A stretch of 64,000 bases of DNA from Alphaproteobacteria bacterium (GTDB lineage: Bacteria; Pseudomonadota; Alphaproteobacteria; DSM-16000; Inquilinaceae), in contig JANQIX010000036.1 in NCBI GenBank assembly GCA_028281925.1, positions 55,125 to 119,124 on the forward strand, written 5' to 3'. Shown piece after piece: positions 1-8,536 of the stretch. Made by a program: the position numbers and the translations under genes. Below the pieces are notes generated by a model, which saw nothing but the letters and a program-made list of their open reading frames with translations, was not told where the DNA came from and did not search any database. The number at the start of each line of letters is the position of its first letter. Within the stretch, counting starts at the first letter, position 1.

Positions 1-33
1 GATCTGACCAGCTTTTAGGGTTGCTTGGGTAGG

Positions 34-61
34 GGAACCGGACGACGTCGCGTCCGGTTCC
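34..61 (-). terminator. Hairpin downstream of the first gene
   Basis: A perfect 11-bp inverted repeat (34-44 and 51-61, arm GGAACCGGACG) with a 6-nt loop lies just past the stop of the leftward gene ending at 85. There is no T-run after it, so it may be a weak intrinsic terminator or a 3'-end stabilising stem. Confidence 0.5.
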
Positions 62-84
62 GGATTCCCAACCGGTCCCAGGGC

Positions 85-750
85 CTACTGCGAACTTTCG
101 ATCGAGAGATTGTCGATCCGGTAGGTCCCGCCTGACACCAGAATGATGCCGATGCGCGGGCCCGGCTGCATGCCGGCAGTGACGAGGTCGTTCGCCACGC
201 TGGTCTCGCTGGTCGAGCCCGAACCGCTTTCCACGCGGTAGACGAGGCTGCCGCCGTCTTCGCGGATCGTCAGGCGTACCGTCTGCCCGAGGCCCATATT
301 GCCGCTGCCGATCGCCTGGCCGATCGAGAAGCCGTCGCCGGTGTAGCTGCCCGACCGCAAGGTTCCGCCATCCTGCGGCGAGACCACGGCAAGGGAGAAC
401 GGCGTGCCCGGCTCGCCCTCGCGCAGCCCATGGGTGAGACCGATGCCCACCAGATTGTCGGGCCAGCCGCCGCCATCCTTGATCATGGTGATGTCGATGG
501 ACACCTCGCGGCTGCCCGGCGCCGGCAGTTCGTCGTCGCGGAAGGTCATGCTGACATAGCCCTGGTACCCCGGCGGGGCGGAGACCAGAACGCTGCCATC
601 GTCTTCCACGCGTATCGTGACTTCCTCCGGCACGGAGAACCGTCCCAGGAATTCCGCCGTCGTCGGCGGCTCGAACGACCAGGCGGGGGCGGTTGCCGCG
701 AGGCTGACGATCACGCCCGCAAGGGCGGATCTGAACAGGGTCGGGATCAT
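85..750 (-). CDS. Exported protein of unknown function
   Basis: A 221-residue protein that starts with a signal peptide (MIPTLFRSALAGV, Ala-rich h-region, likely cleavage after PAWS). The mature part is rich in Gly, Ser and Thr, with alternating hydrophobic and polar stretches such as VTIRVEDDGSVLV and RIGIILVSGGTYRIDNLSIE. This suggests a beta-sandwich like those of LamG or carbohydrate-binding folds, but no family is recognised. I chose the ATG at 748-750 because GAGGA lies upstream and the residues before it are not signal-like; the open frame continues to 786. It is probably periplasmic or secreted. Its own terminator-like hairpin follows at 34-61. Confidence 0.6.
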   Translation of the reverse strand: MIPTLFRSALAGVIVSLAATAPAWSFEPPTTAEFLGRFSVPEEVTIRVEDDGSVLVSAPPGYQGYVSMTFRDDELPAPGSREVSIDITMIKDGGGWPDNLVGIGLTHGLREGEPGTPFSLAVVSPQDGGTLRSGSYTGDGFSIGQAIGSGNMGLGQTVRLTIREDGGSLVYRVESGSGSTSETSVANDLVTAGMQPGPRIGIILVSGGTYRIDNLSIESSQ

Positions 751-884
751 CTTCTCGTTCCTCTTCTGCTTCGGGGACCGCCGCATGGGCTTGGATGGTC
801 CTGCCGACTGTGTGCTTCGATGAACGGGAAGGTGGCGCCGCCGGCGCGGCAGGCTCAGTTGTCAGAGATGTTCAATCTCGCCGG

Positions 885-2219
885 CTACACGGTCGCGGTG
901 GCGGGTGCCGACCGCATGTCCAGGCTCTGGCGAATGCGGTGGTGTTCGCACGCCGTGATCGGATAGCCACGCATCAGGGCCAGCGCGGCAAGCTTCAGCA
1001 CCGCCGGCAGAAAACCGTAGAGCCACGCCAACGCCGATAGCGCGGTCGGCGTGTTCTCTGCGTCTGCCTTGAACCCGAAGAGGTCGAGCAGCGGAAAGGC
1101 GACAGCGATGGCCAGCGCGAATGACAGCTTCGTTGCCGTGCCCCAGACCGCGTAGAAGACGCCGGCGCGGCGGAAACCGGACTTGAGGTCATCCCAATCG
1201 ATCAGATCCGCCTGAAGGGCCGTCGGCAACACCAGGTCGGCGCCGGCCGCCAGCCCGATCAACAGCACGATCACCAGGAAAACGGCCTCGTCCCCCGGGC
1301 CGAGAAACGGTGTGCTGGCGAAGGCCAGACTGGCGATCACCATGGCGAAGCGCCAGCTCGCGCATTTGCCCCACAGCCTGGATGCCCGCACCCAGAGCGG
1401 GACGGAGACGGCGGCCGCAGCGAAATAGCAGACCATCAGCAGGGCCGCCCAGTCCGGGCGACCGATGACATGGGTGATGTAGAAGAGAAAGAGTGTGGCC
1501 GGAACGGCGCCCGCCACGCCGTTCACCAGAAACGCGGCGAGCAACCGGCGAATAGGCGAGGGGCCGCGCAGGATCGCAAAGCAGCCTGTGATGGAGGTAT
1601 CCGGAAGACTGACACTCGAGTGATCTGGGATACTGACGCATGCCAGGATCAGCGCGATGCCGAGCGTCACCAGAACAAGCACCGCGTTCGTTGCAAGCAC
1701 ACCGTCGAGATCCCGCGCGTCGGCATGCCCGAGCACCGCGGGCACCAGCAGGGCTGCGAGCGTGCCGACGAGTCCGAACAGTGCCCGCGATCCCGTAACC
1801 CGGCTACGCTCCTGATAGTCCGGTGACAGCTCCGCCCCCCACGCATTCATGGGCACGATCACCATGGTGCCGGCGAGATAGATTGCGGTTGTCCAGAACA
1901 ACAGATAGCCGGCACTGGGTTCCGCCGGCGGCAGGAACAGCGCCCAGGCCGCGACGCTGACCAAGGGCAGGCCCATCACCACCCAGATGCGCCTGCGGCC
2001 CAGCGATGCGGGCGTCCGGTCCGACAGATAGCCGACCATGGGATCGGTCACCATGTCGCAGAGCCGGGCGATCAAGAGGACGACGGCGACCGTCGACAGG
2101 CTGAGGCCGGTGCTTGCGGCATAGAAGGTCGGCACAAACACCTGAAGGCAGAGCAGGCAGACGGCGAGGGGGAATGCCAGCGCGCCATAGCTCAACAGGG
2201 TCTTGGTCTGGAGTCGCAT
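885..2219 (-). CDS. MFS transporter, GPH (MelB-like) sugar:cation symporter family
   Basis: A 444-residue polytopic inner-membrane protein. The family hallmark is near residue 50-75: a cytoplasmic loop reading DMVTDPMVGYLSDRT followed by GRRR, the glycoside-pentoside-hexuronide:cation symporter signature, where the Asp residues help bind cation and sugar in MelB. About 12 hydrophobic segments follow. The ATG at 2217-2219 is preferred because the nine codons upstream look like leader sequence. It stands alone between an exported protein and a DUF4329-like gene, so the substrate cannot be named; related alphaproteobacterial proteins are annotated as sugar or glucuronide transporters. Confidence 0.8.
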   Translation of the reverse strand: MRLQTKTLLSYGALAFPLAVCLLCLQVFVPTFYAASTGLSLSTVAVVLLIARLCDMVTDPMVGYLSDRTPASLGRRRIWVVMGLPLVSVAAWALFLPPAEPSAGYLLFWTTAIYLAGTMVIVPMNAWGAELSPDYQERSRVTGSRALFGLVGTLAALLVPAVLGHADARDLDGVLATNAVLVLVTLGIALILACVSIPDHSSVSLPDTSITGCFAILRGPSPIRRLLAAFLVNGVAGAVPATLFLFYITHVIGRPDWAALLMVCYFAAAAVSVPLWVRASRLWGKCASWRFAMVIASLAFASTPFLGPGDEAVFLVIVLLIGLAAGADLVLPTALQADLIDWDDLKSGFRRAGVFYAVWGTATKLSFALAIAVAFPLLDLFGFKADAENTPTALSALAWLYGFLPAVLKLAALALMRGYPITACEHHRIRQSLDMRSAPATATV

Positions 2220-2323
2220 CGCAGGGGGGCACCATCGCCGTTGCATGGGAACAGGCCCTTGGCTACGACCCTCGAACGATCGCGGATCACTGTGGCGCCC
2301 GCAGCCGCGGATGCTGATGACGG

Positions 2324-2887
2324 ATGGCCCCGATGACGAGAATGTCCCTGATAGGCGCCGTGTTGCTGACCTGGCCGGCAGTCGTCCAGGCTCAGAGCCG
2401 CAGCGACCTCAACGACGAACTCGACGTCTTCGCCGCGGCGTTCTTCGACACGCTGCAGGTACAGTCGATCGCGGAGAACGTGGAGTTTTGCGGCTATTTC
2501 GGCATTCTTGCGGACGGCCGGCTGGCGGCCACGAAAGCGGCGCGCGGCACGGTGGACAGCTGCTTGCCCGACGAACCGCCGGCCGGGTTCGTGGCCTTGG
2601 CCTCATATCATACGCATGGGGCCTACACGCTTGAGTCCGACAGCGAGGTACCGTCGGTCGACGACATGCTGAGCGACATGGACGAGGGCGTAGACGGCTA
2701 TGTCGCAACGCCCGGCGGGCGGCTGTGGCTGAACATCTTCGACGAAGCGTTGGCCGTGCAGCTCTGTGGCCCCGGCTGTGTCACCGCCGATCCGAACTAC
2801 CGCCATTGCGGCGCCTACCCGCCGGACTTCGAGTACACGTTGGACGGTCTCTATACGCGGGCGGAGAAAGACCCCGGGATCTGTTGA
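2324..2887 (+). CDS. Exported DUF4329-like (JAB/MPN-fold) protein
   Basis: A 187-residue protein with a signal peptide ending near VVQAQS. The core has SYHTHG at about residue 95, then SDSEVPSVDDM and later DGYVATPGGRLWLNI. This order (H-x-H-G, then S-x-x-D, then a Gly-rich beta hairpin) matches DUF4329, a deaminase- or JAB-like domain proposed to be a peptidase or toxin fold. Four cysteines in the C-terminal half (CGPGC, HCG, final C) could form disulfides in the periplasm. ATGs at 2333 and 2342 are alternative starts, and no strong ribosome site separates them. Cellular role unknown. Confidence 0.65.
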   Translation: MAPMTRMSLIGAVLLTWPAVVQAQSRSDLNDELDVFAAAFFDTLQVQSIAENVEFCGYFGILADGRLAATKAARGTVDSCLPDEPPAGFVALASYHTHGAYTLESDSEVPSVDDMLSDMDEGVDGYVATPGGRLWLNIFDEALAVQLCGPGCVTADPNYRHCGAYPPDFEYTLDGLYTRAEKDPGIC

Positions 2888-2915
2888 TGCCGCGCCGATC
2901 CGGTTGCGCCCAGCG

Positions 2916-3356
2916 TCAGGGCTGAAGCACGAGCGGCAATACGGTCCGGCCGGGTGGGAAGCCTTCCCCGTCTGAGACGTCCTCTTCGAACACCTCCAGA
3001 TGGCCGACCTGCCGTTCGGCCACGGCATAGCTGACCGTGAAGGCGAAGGGCCCGGGCCCGTCGACGCTGCCGCCGCTGGTGAACCCGTCCGCAAGCACGC
3101 TGCCGTCGCGCGCCAGCAGGCGCCAGACAACCGTGCCTTCGAAGGTGCGCGAACAGCCGCTGACCGGAAAGCCGCTGGAGACACGGGCGCCTGCCGTCGG
3201 TACCTCCGCGATCACGAATGCCACGGTGTCAAGCGCACCGTCGGCGATGGCGCAGGCCGATGGTGGCATCGGATCGACAGGATCGCTGGGATGATCGGTG
3301 CAGCCGAGCAAGGCCAGGGCCATCACGGAGAGGCCGATCCAGCGGCTATGCTTCAT
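2916..3356 (-). CDS. Lipoprotein with Gmad2 immunoglobulin-like domain
   Basis: A 146-residue protein with a lipoprotein signal (MKHSRWIGLSVMALALLGC; lipobox LLGC, Cys19). The domain from about residue 48 to the end carries P-x-x-GARVSSGFPVSG, then GTVVWRLLARDG and GHLEVFEED. This is the pattern of Gmad2, an Ig-like domain first noted in spore-germination proteins and common in envelope lipoproteins. A strong ribosome site (GAGGGGGG) lies about 7 nt before the ATG. It probably faces the periplasm, with a structural or binding role. Confidence 0.75.
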   Translation of the reverse strand: MKHSRWIGLSVMALALLGCTDHPSDPVDPMPPSACAIADGALDTVAFVIAEVPTAGARVSSGFPVSGCSRTFEGTVVWRLLARDGSVLADGFTSGGSVDGPGPFAFTVSYAVAERQVGHLEVFEEDVSDGEGFPPGRTVLPLVLQP

Positions 3357-3578
3357 GGTCTTTCCCCCCTCTTTTTCGAGATCTTTGGCCGCGCGATCGG
3401 CTCATCTCTTAGGATTCAATCCGACGGCTTCATGAGCGTAGCCCCATCCACAGGCGTTTGGTAGCGGGTTCACAGGCCGGTATCCTCCAACCGTCGGCAA
3501 TCCTGTCATGCTATGGCAACACTTGTGGCGTAGCTTCAGTGCCAACACCAAGGCCGCGTCCGATGATGGGAGGCGAGA

Positions 3579-3863
3579 GTGGCGAAGATTCACTGTCAGG
3601 CGATTGTGTTGGGCGAGGTTTCCGGTTCCGACGGTACGTACCTTTTTGACGCCGACGACGATTTGTTCCAGCGGCCAGCGGACGAGATCGTCGAGGTCTT
3701 CATGCGTCATATCCACGACCAGCATATCATCTCCGATCGTGAACATTACGAGTTGAACTCGGCCATGAAGAACAAGGAAAAGCAGGTGGTAACGGCCGTC
3801 GGCAACCTGTTCTTGAAAAACGATGCGCTGCCCTTCGTCGTGATGATCTCTCAGACCGGGTAG
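3579..3863 (+). CDS. Small conserved-looking protein, function unknown
   Basis: A 94-residue soluble protein beginning at GTG 3579, with GGGAGG at 3568-3573 and 5-nt spacing. Residue use looks natural: acidic (DADDDLFQRPADEIVEVFMRH), with a likely helix-strand pattern and no membrane segment or signal. No family is recognised. The antisense frame over the same DNA lacks a good start and reads poorly. The 222 bp between this gene and the leftward lipoprotein start at 3356 must hold divergent promoters, but I cannot point to convincing boxes. Confidence 0.6.
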   Translation: MAKIHCQAIVLGEVSGSDGTYLFDADDDLFQRPADEIVEVFMRHIHDQHIISDREHYELNSAMKNKEKQVVTAVGNLFLKNDALPFVVMISQTG

Positions 3864-3918
3864 CGGTCGCGTCCCCGCCGCCCCGCGTCGTCTCTGCCTA
3901 GCGGCGTGTCAGGCCCGA

Positions 3919-4581
3919 TTATGTTTCGGCCTTGTCCAGCCGTTGGCGCACCGTTTCGCACGGGGGCTCGATATCGGGCAGGGTGATGCCGGCTTGCAGG
4001 GCCTGGAGAATGAAGTCGGCCATCTCCGATGCCTGAGTGCGAAGGTCCTCCGCGATGCACTCAGCCACCAGGATCGGGTGAAAGAACTTCCCCATGGCGG
4101 AATGGGCGCAACGCGCGGTCGTCGCTGCGTCGACCGGCCTGAACTCCCCGGATTGAACGCCGTCTTCGACGATCTGCTGCAGCATCCCGCGCATGTGCCT
4201 CAGATGGTCTTCGATCACGTGCCAGCGTTCCGAGATCGCCGCCGTGACCATCTCATGCACCTGGCTCTGGTCGACATAGCGTTCGCGCGTCATCTCGTGC
4301 ACTTCCACTAGGAAGCTGCGCAGCCGCTCTGCCGCCGGCCGCGGGCGGGCGAGGATCTCTTCGGCCCGCTCCTCCACCTCACCCAGCAGGACCCTCGCAA
4401 TGGCTTCGTTGATCGACGCCTTGCTGTCAAAGAAGCGGTAGACGTTTCCCGGTGACATGCCGCAGGCCTTGGCGATATCGGCCACGGTTGTTTTGGTATA
4501 GCCGATCGTGCGGAAGTGGCGCTCCGCCTCCGCCATGATCCGCGCCCGCGTTTCCTCCGCCTTTGCCGTCACCGTGCCCAT
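3919..4581 (-). CDS. TetR/AcrR family transcriptional regulator
   Basis: A 220-residue regulator. Residues about 10-55 form the TetR-type helix-turn-helix (ARIMAEAERHFRTIGYTKTT, then VADIAKACGMSPGNVYRFF), and the rest is an all-helical ligand-binding domain. It is transcribed in the same direction as the two SDR genes just upstream (5380-4673 and 6179-5430). A repeated TTCGTCA motif with an opposing GTGACGA half-site lies between the SDR stop and this start, so autorepression is plausible. The ligand is unknown. Confidence 0.85.
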   Translation of the reverse strand: MGTVTAKAEETRARIMAEAERHFRTIGYTKTTVADIAKACGMSPGNVYRFFDSKASINEAIARVLLGEVEERAEEILARPRPAAERLRSFLVEVHEMTRERYVDQSQVHEMVTAAISERWHVIEDHLRHMRGMLQQIVEDGVQSGEFRPVDAATTARCAHSAMGKFFHPILVAECIAEDLRTQASEMADFILQALQAGITLPDIEPPCETVRQRLDKAET

Positions 4582-4599
4582 CTGCGATCACTGAAGAAT

Positions 4600-4635
4600 T
4601 TCGTCATTCGTCACTCAATATGGCGTTTGTGACGA
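4600..4635 (-). promoter_or_regulatory. Candidate TetR operator with direct and inverted TTCGTCA-type half-sites
   Basis: Two abutting direct copies of TTCGTCA (4600-4606, 4607-4613) are followed by an inverted half-site. TCGTCAC (4608-4614) and GTGACGA (4629-4635) form a perfect 7-bp inverted repeat with 14 bp between. The element sits 18-54 bp upstream of the TetR start at 4581, where an autoregulatory operator is expected. Inference from symmetry and position only. Confidence 0.45.
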
Positions 4636-4672
4636 TCCGCCGCAAGCCTCGCATCCTTGGTGGGCCGCCCGG

Positions 4673-5380
4673 TCAGAAGCGCTCGACCCAGGGACGCAAG
4701 TCTACCTCATGCGACCAGGCGCTGCGGTGCTGGCAATGCAGGGAATAATAGACCTCGGCGATTGCTTCCGGTGCCAGCAGTCCGTCGGGCGCCCTGTCCG
4801 CGGCGAGATCGGCATAGCGGGCGGAGCTGATCTGGCCGTCGATGATAATGTGGGCGACGTGAATGCCCTGCGGGCCCAACTCGCGCGCCATACTCTGGGC
4901 CACAGCGCGCAAGGCGAATTTCGGCGACGCCAGGTTGACGAAATTCGCGCCGCCGCGCAGCGATGCCGTGGCGCCGGTGAGCAGGATCGTCCCGCGCCCA
5001 CGTGGCAGCATCGCCTTGGCCGCGGCCTGTCCCACCAGGAAGCCGCCGAAGCAACCGACGCGCCAGCACCGTTCGAACTCCGCCGGGTCCGTGTCCACCA
5101 CGGAGCCCCGCTGGAAGGTGCCGGCGTTGAAGACGACGCAGTCGGGGGTGCCCAGCTCTCGCTCAATGCGTTGGAACGTCTCGGACACGGCTTCGGGGTC
5201 GGTCACGCTGCAGGCATAGGGCTTCAGCTGGTCCGGGTTCGTCGCTGCCAACCCGTCGAGCTTCGCCGCATCGCGCGCCAACATGGCCACTTTGGCGCCT
5301 GCGGCCGCGAACCGTTCCGCTGCTGCGCGCCCTAGGCCGGGGCCGACGCCCGCCACCACTGCTACCGCTGACTCCGTCAT
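4673..5380 (-). CDS. SDR-family protein lacking the catalytic Tyr
   Basis: A 235-residue short-chain dehydrogenase/reductase fold: N-terminal nucleotide site AGVGPGLGRA (residues 11-20), an NAG motif (FNAGTF), then LLTGATASLRGG. The usual YxxxK catalytic pair reads LASPK, so Lys is kept and Tyr is replaced by Leu. An atypical SDR subgroup has this pattern, and its reaction is undefined. The start at 5380 is supported by GGGAGGAG a few bases upstream. It lies 49 bp downstream of a second, canonical SDR and upstream of the TetR gene, so these probably form one transcription unit. Confidence 0.8.
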   Translation of the reverse strand: MTESAVAVVAGVGPGLGRAAAERFAAAGAKVAMLARDAAKLDGLAATNPDQLKPYACSVTDPEAVSETFQRIERELGTPDCVVFNAGTFQRGSVVDTDPAEFERCWRVGCFGGFLVGQAAAKAMLPRGRGTILLTGATASLRGGANFVNLASPKFALRAVAQSMARELGPQGIHVAHIIIDGQISSARYADLAADRAPDGLLAPEAIAEVYYSLHCQHRSAWSHEVDLRPWVERF

Positions 5381-5429
5381 CGTTGGTCTCCTCCCTTTGC
5401 GGCCATCCGTCCGCAACGCGTCTCGTCCC

Positions 5430-6179
5430 TCAATAGGTGGCGCGCCCACCGGAGATGTCGAATACCTGACCGGTCGTAAAGGCACAGCGCTCGGACAAGA
5501 GCCACAGGATCATGTCCGCGACCTCGTCCGGCCGGCCCAGCCGGGCCATGGGGATCCTGCCGGCCATTGCGGCTCGCCCTTCCGGCGAGAGCTCTCCCAA
5601 CATCGGTGTGTCGATGGCACCGTGCGCCACGCAATTCACCGCCACACCGGTGGTCGCCAATTCCCGCCCCAGCGATTTCGTCAGCGCCACGACGCCAGCC
5701 TTGGCGGCGCTGTAAGCCGGGGCCATGGGGCTACCCTCCTTTGCCGCTATGGACGCCACCGTGACGACCCGCCCGAAACCCTGGCGGACCATCGCCGGAA
5801 CCAGCGTTCGCAGCACCAGGTATGTGCCGTGCAGATTGACGTCGACCAGCCAGCGCCATTGGTCGGGTGGCAGGTTCAGCGCGCCCTGCCGCGGGCCGGG
5901 CAGGCCCACCGCGGTGACGACGGCATGCACTGCGCCGATCTCACGACCGGTGCGATCGGCGGCCTCGGCCACGGCCTGATCGTCGGTCACGTCGACCGCG
6001 ATGGCCGACGGGGCGCCGCAGGCCGCTGCCGCGGCGGAGACGCCGGCGGCGTCGATATCCCAGAGCGAGACCGCAGCACCGGCTTCGCTCAGCCGCCGTG
6101 CCACGGCAGCGCCAATGCCCATGGCGGCACCGGTGACCACGGCACCGCGGCCGCTGAAGTCGAAAGAGGCTTCGGCCAT
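5430..6179 (-). CDS. SDR oxidoreductase, 3-oxoacyl-ACP reductase (FabG)-like
   Basis: A 249-residue classical SDR. It has the Rossmann motif TGAAMGIG (about residues 13-20), a Ser in VASIAAKEG, the YSAAK active-site pair and the C-terminal VFDISGG typical of FabG-type enzymes. The NNAG motif is altered to VTAVG. It should reduce or oxidise a keto or hydroxy group with NAD(P)H; the substrate is unknown. The ATG at 6177-6179 begins the conserved domain, and the extra upstream residues of the open frame do not look coded. First gene of the SDR-SDR-TetR set. Confidence 0.85.
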   Translation of the reverse strand: MAEASFDFSGRGAVVTGAAMGIGAAVARRLSEAGAAVSLWDIDAAGVSAAAAACGAPSAIAVDVTDDQAVAEAADRTGREIGAVHAVVTAVGLPGPRQGALNLPPDQWRWLVDVNLHGTYLVLRTLVPAMVRQGFGRVVTVASIAAKEGSPMAPAYSAAKAGVVALTKSLGRELATTGVAVNCVAHGAIDTPMLGELSPEGRAAMAGRIPMARLGRPDEVADMILWLLSERCAFTTGQVFDISGGRATY

Positions 6180-6374
6180 GACGGGGGAAATCCTTGCCCG
6201 GCGGTATGGGACGCGACACTCCAGAAGCATCCTAGAGTTGCCGATCGGCGGTCGGTCGGGCAAGGGCCTGCGGGCCGGCATGGAAAAGCGGCGACCCACC
6301 GGCCGCCGCTTCGGTCACCTCACCCGACATCACTTGGGTCATCTCCGGCGCAGATGCCGCCGGTTGGCTAGGTG

Positions 6375-6596
6375 CTACTCTGGTTCGCCCTCATACCGGA
6401 ACGACAGGTACATGCGCGCCCGGTACGAGACGACCTTGCCGTGGTCGTCGACGCGAAGGTCAAGCTTCTCCACCTCGGCGATCCGCAGATCCCTGAGATG
6501 GCGCCCGGCAGCGCCAATGGCATTGGTCGCCGCTTCCTCCCACGAGGTCGGACTGCTGCCGATCACATGAATGACGCGATAAGAGCTTTGGGGCAT
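6375..6596 (-). CDS. Dodecin, flavin-binding storage protein
   Basis: A 73-residue protein matching dodecin end to end: YRVIHVIGSSPTSWEEAA, then LRDLRIAEVEKLD and a final beta strand YRARMYLSFRYE. Dodecins assemble into hollow dodecamers that bind flavins (FMN, riboflavin or lumichrome) and buffer free flavin. The conserved Trp that stacks on the flavin ring is present (SWEEA). GGGGAGT lies 7 nt before the ATG. It follows the degraded TRAP locus on the same strand but has its own ribosome site. Confidence 0.92.
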   Translation of the reverse strand: MPQSSYRVIHVIGSSPTSWEEAATNAIGAAGRHLRDLRIAEVEKLDLRVDDHGKVVSYRARMYLSFRYEGEPE

Positions 6597-6731
6597 GGCG
6601 ATACTCCCCGTTTTTCGAGCGTTTCACTGCCCTCGCAGTTCCGATTCTAGTTTACGTCAGGGCCCAGGACGCAGCCCCGCATTGTCGGCATGGCGCCAAG
6701 TGCGCGGTCGTCTAAACGCGCCAGAGGAGGA

Positions 6732-7005
6732 TCAGGTCATCCTTGCCGCACCGGCCCTGAGGCGTCCCGCAGACTGGGTAGCGAAGGTCATGAACCCAGT
6801 GCCCGACTGACCGGCGGAGATGAAAGCACCCAGGAACAGGAACAGCCAGATCGTATCGACCGAGATGCGGGTCAGCGATCCCCAGAGACCACCCTCGGCA
6901 ATGGCCAACGTGGCCAGGAATCAGATGGCCGAACAGGCCATAGGCCAGCACGATCGACGCGACTACGGGCAGCACGGCTTTGATCGCGCGCCACGCAGTC
7001 GGCAT
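6732..7005 (-). pseudogene. Remnant of a TRAP (TAXI-type) permease gene
   Basis: Starting at 7005, eight bases past the TAXI binding-protein stop, the frame reads LAYGLFGHLIPGHVGH and then turns to nonsense. In another frame from about 6890 it resumes as AEGGLWGSLTRISVDTIWL and FLFLGAFISAGQSGTGF, ending at a stop at 6732-6734. This is the characteristic start of the DctM-like half of TAXI-TRAP permeases. A short internal deletion with frameshift is visible, and several hundred residues of the transport core are missing downstream. The permease cannot be functional from this copy. Confidence 0.75.
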
Positions 7006-7013
7006 CCATCGGG

Positions 7014-7985
7014 TCAGCGCATGTCCTCCGGGATGTCGACGCCGATTTCCTCATAGTAGCGCAAGGCACCGGGGTGCAGCTTGGTGCCCATCAGGCCGAT
7101 CAGTTCCGGCGTAACGGCGACCCACCACGGGTTCTCTTCCGCCAGCTGGTCGCGCTGTTCCCAGAAGGACTTGACGATGAAATAGGCCGTGTCGTCGTCC
7201 ATATCCGTCGTCGCATAAGCGCCGACGGGCACGCCGACGGTTTGCACGTCCTCGTCCTGGCCGTTATAGGTGCCGGCAGCGATGGTCATCGGGCCGGACA
7301 AGGGGTCGGCCGCGATCAGTTGCTCGCGCTGTTCGTCCGTCAGGCTCAGGATCTCGACGTCAACGGTGGTCGCCAGCTCCACAAGCTGCGGGCTGGGGTG
7401 CGAACTGCACGTCGTTAAGCCGATCACGCGGTCGTTGCGGATGGCGCTGGCTGCGTTGTTCAACTCAATATCCACGGCATCCACATCGGTGACGCCCAGC
7501 ACCTCGAAGATCCGGTTCGTGCGGCGTTCACAGAAGGTGCCGGTGCCGCCGGGGATGTAGGGATGGCCGGCCAACTCAGTCAGATCGGTGATGCCGGCTT
7601 CGGCATCGACCACGAAATGCACAGTGACGAACGGCATCACGAACAGCGTGCGCACGCGCTCGAACCCGGTCATGCCTTCGAACGGCCGTTCGCCGGCACG
7701 GGCCGTATCCAGAAGGCTCGGTGGCGTGGTGAACAGGTATGCGCCCTCGTGCCGTCCGGCGTCCGTCACGTTCTGGACAGAGCCCTGGCTCTCTTCGACG
7801 GTCGGCAGCACCTCGCCGTCGCTCTCGGTGCGCAGCATCTCCGCCAACTGCACCATCATGACGTAGTAGGACGAGGTGGAGGAGGCGGACTTCAAGGTGA
7901 CGCGCACTTCAGCCGCTGCGCTTCCCGCAGCCAGGGCCGGAAGCCCCAAGGCCAGGGCGCATGCGGCGAGACGGAAGGATCGCAT
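7014..7985 (-). CDS. TAXI-family TRAP transporter solute-binding protein
   Basis: A 323-residue periplasmic binding protein with a cleavable signal (MRSFRLAACALALGLPALAAG). The mature part shows the TAXI pattern: LKSASSTSSYYVMMVQLAEML near the N-terminus, VEESQGSVQNV, then HPYIPGGTGTFCERRTNRI with the ligand-site GG-T-G stretch. A C-terminal region GTKLHPGALRYYEEIG is typical of the family. The start at 7985 has AAGGA upstream. The companion permease just downstream is broken, so the protein is orphaned unless another permease serves it. A cyclase-family fragment precedes it. Substrate unknown. Confidence 0.85.
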   Translation of the reverse strand: MRSFRLAACALALGLPALAAGSAAAEVRVTLKSASSTSSYYVMMVQLAEMLRTESDGEVLPTVEESQGSVQNVTDAGRHEGAYLFTTPPSLLDTARAGERPFEGMTGFERVRTLFVMPFVTVHFVVDAEAGITDLTELAGHPYIPGGTGTFCERRTNRIFEVLGVTDVDAVDIELNNAASAIRNDRVIGLTTCSSHPSPQLVELATTVDVEILSLTDEQREQLIAADPLSGPMTIAAGTYNGQDEDVQTVGVPVGAYATTDMDDDTAYFIVKSFWEQRDQLAEENPWWVAVTPELIGLMGTKLHPGALRYYEEIGVDIPEDMR

Positions 7986-8104
7986 GAGGCTGTTCCTTCT
8001 GTTCGATCGTCGGTGACATTGGGCCGGCGGGACAGCCAGCACGCACCTTGTGCTCTTTCCCATCGGCCGGTGGCGGCGAGGGTGCGCCGCCGCCGCGTCT
8101 CGCG

Positions 8105-8522
8105 TCAAGCCGGCGCGATCTCGCGTGATGGGCCGAAGTCCAGCGACAGCGTGTCGCCCGCGATGCCGACGACGCCGCGTTCCTCCATCATCATCGCGGC
8201 CGCTTCGACACGGAAGCTGGGGAAGCGCATCACCCCGTCGGCAACGGCGTTGCGGAAGCCATCGCCGCCGACATGGGCGCCCCAGCCGCTGTGCCGGGCC
8301 ACGCAAGCACCGTCAGGGATCGGCCCGTTTTCCGCCTCCCAGCCGATGACGTCTTCCGGCGTCACCCGGGCGTCCGGGTCGTCTTCGGCCATAGCGGAGA
8401 TGTCCACGGCGGCAAGCGGCGCCACCAGGTTCTCGATCGGGATTTCGTCCGCCGACTGCCCGTCGTCTCCGACAGCAATGGGACTGCATCGCCCGGGGAC
8501 CGTCCAGCGCTGAGATGCGGCG
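8105..8522 (-). pseudogene. Fragment of a cyclase-family (kynurenine formamidase-like) gene
   Basis: From 8425 leftward the frame reads LAAVDISAMAEDDPDARVT, WEAENGPIPDGACVA, MMMEERGVVGIAGDTLSLD and FGPS, the middle of the metal-dependent cyclase family (Pfam Cyclase). The same frame extends upstream as SADEIPIENLVAP, without a start codon. Further upstream, LDGP-like sequence lies in a different frame. Both the N-terminal metal-binding region and the C-terminal part after FGPS are missing. I read it as a truncated, frameshifted relic between the LysR and TAXI genes. A short expressed protein from 8425 cannot be excluded. Confidence 0.65.
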
Positions 8523-8536
8523 CAGAGTCGGCGGGG

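Noticed and set aside
3402..3746. Leftward 114-residue frame antisense to the gene at 3579
   Set aside because: No ribosome site; the rightward gene has a strong one and better composition.
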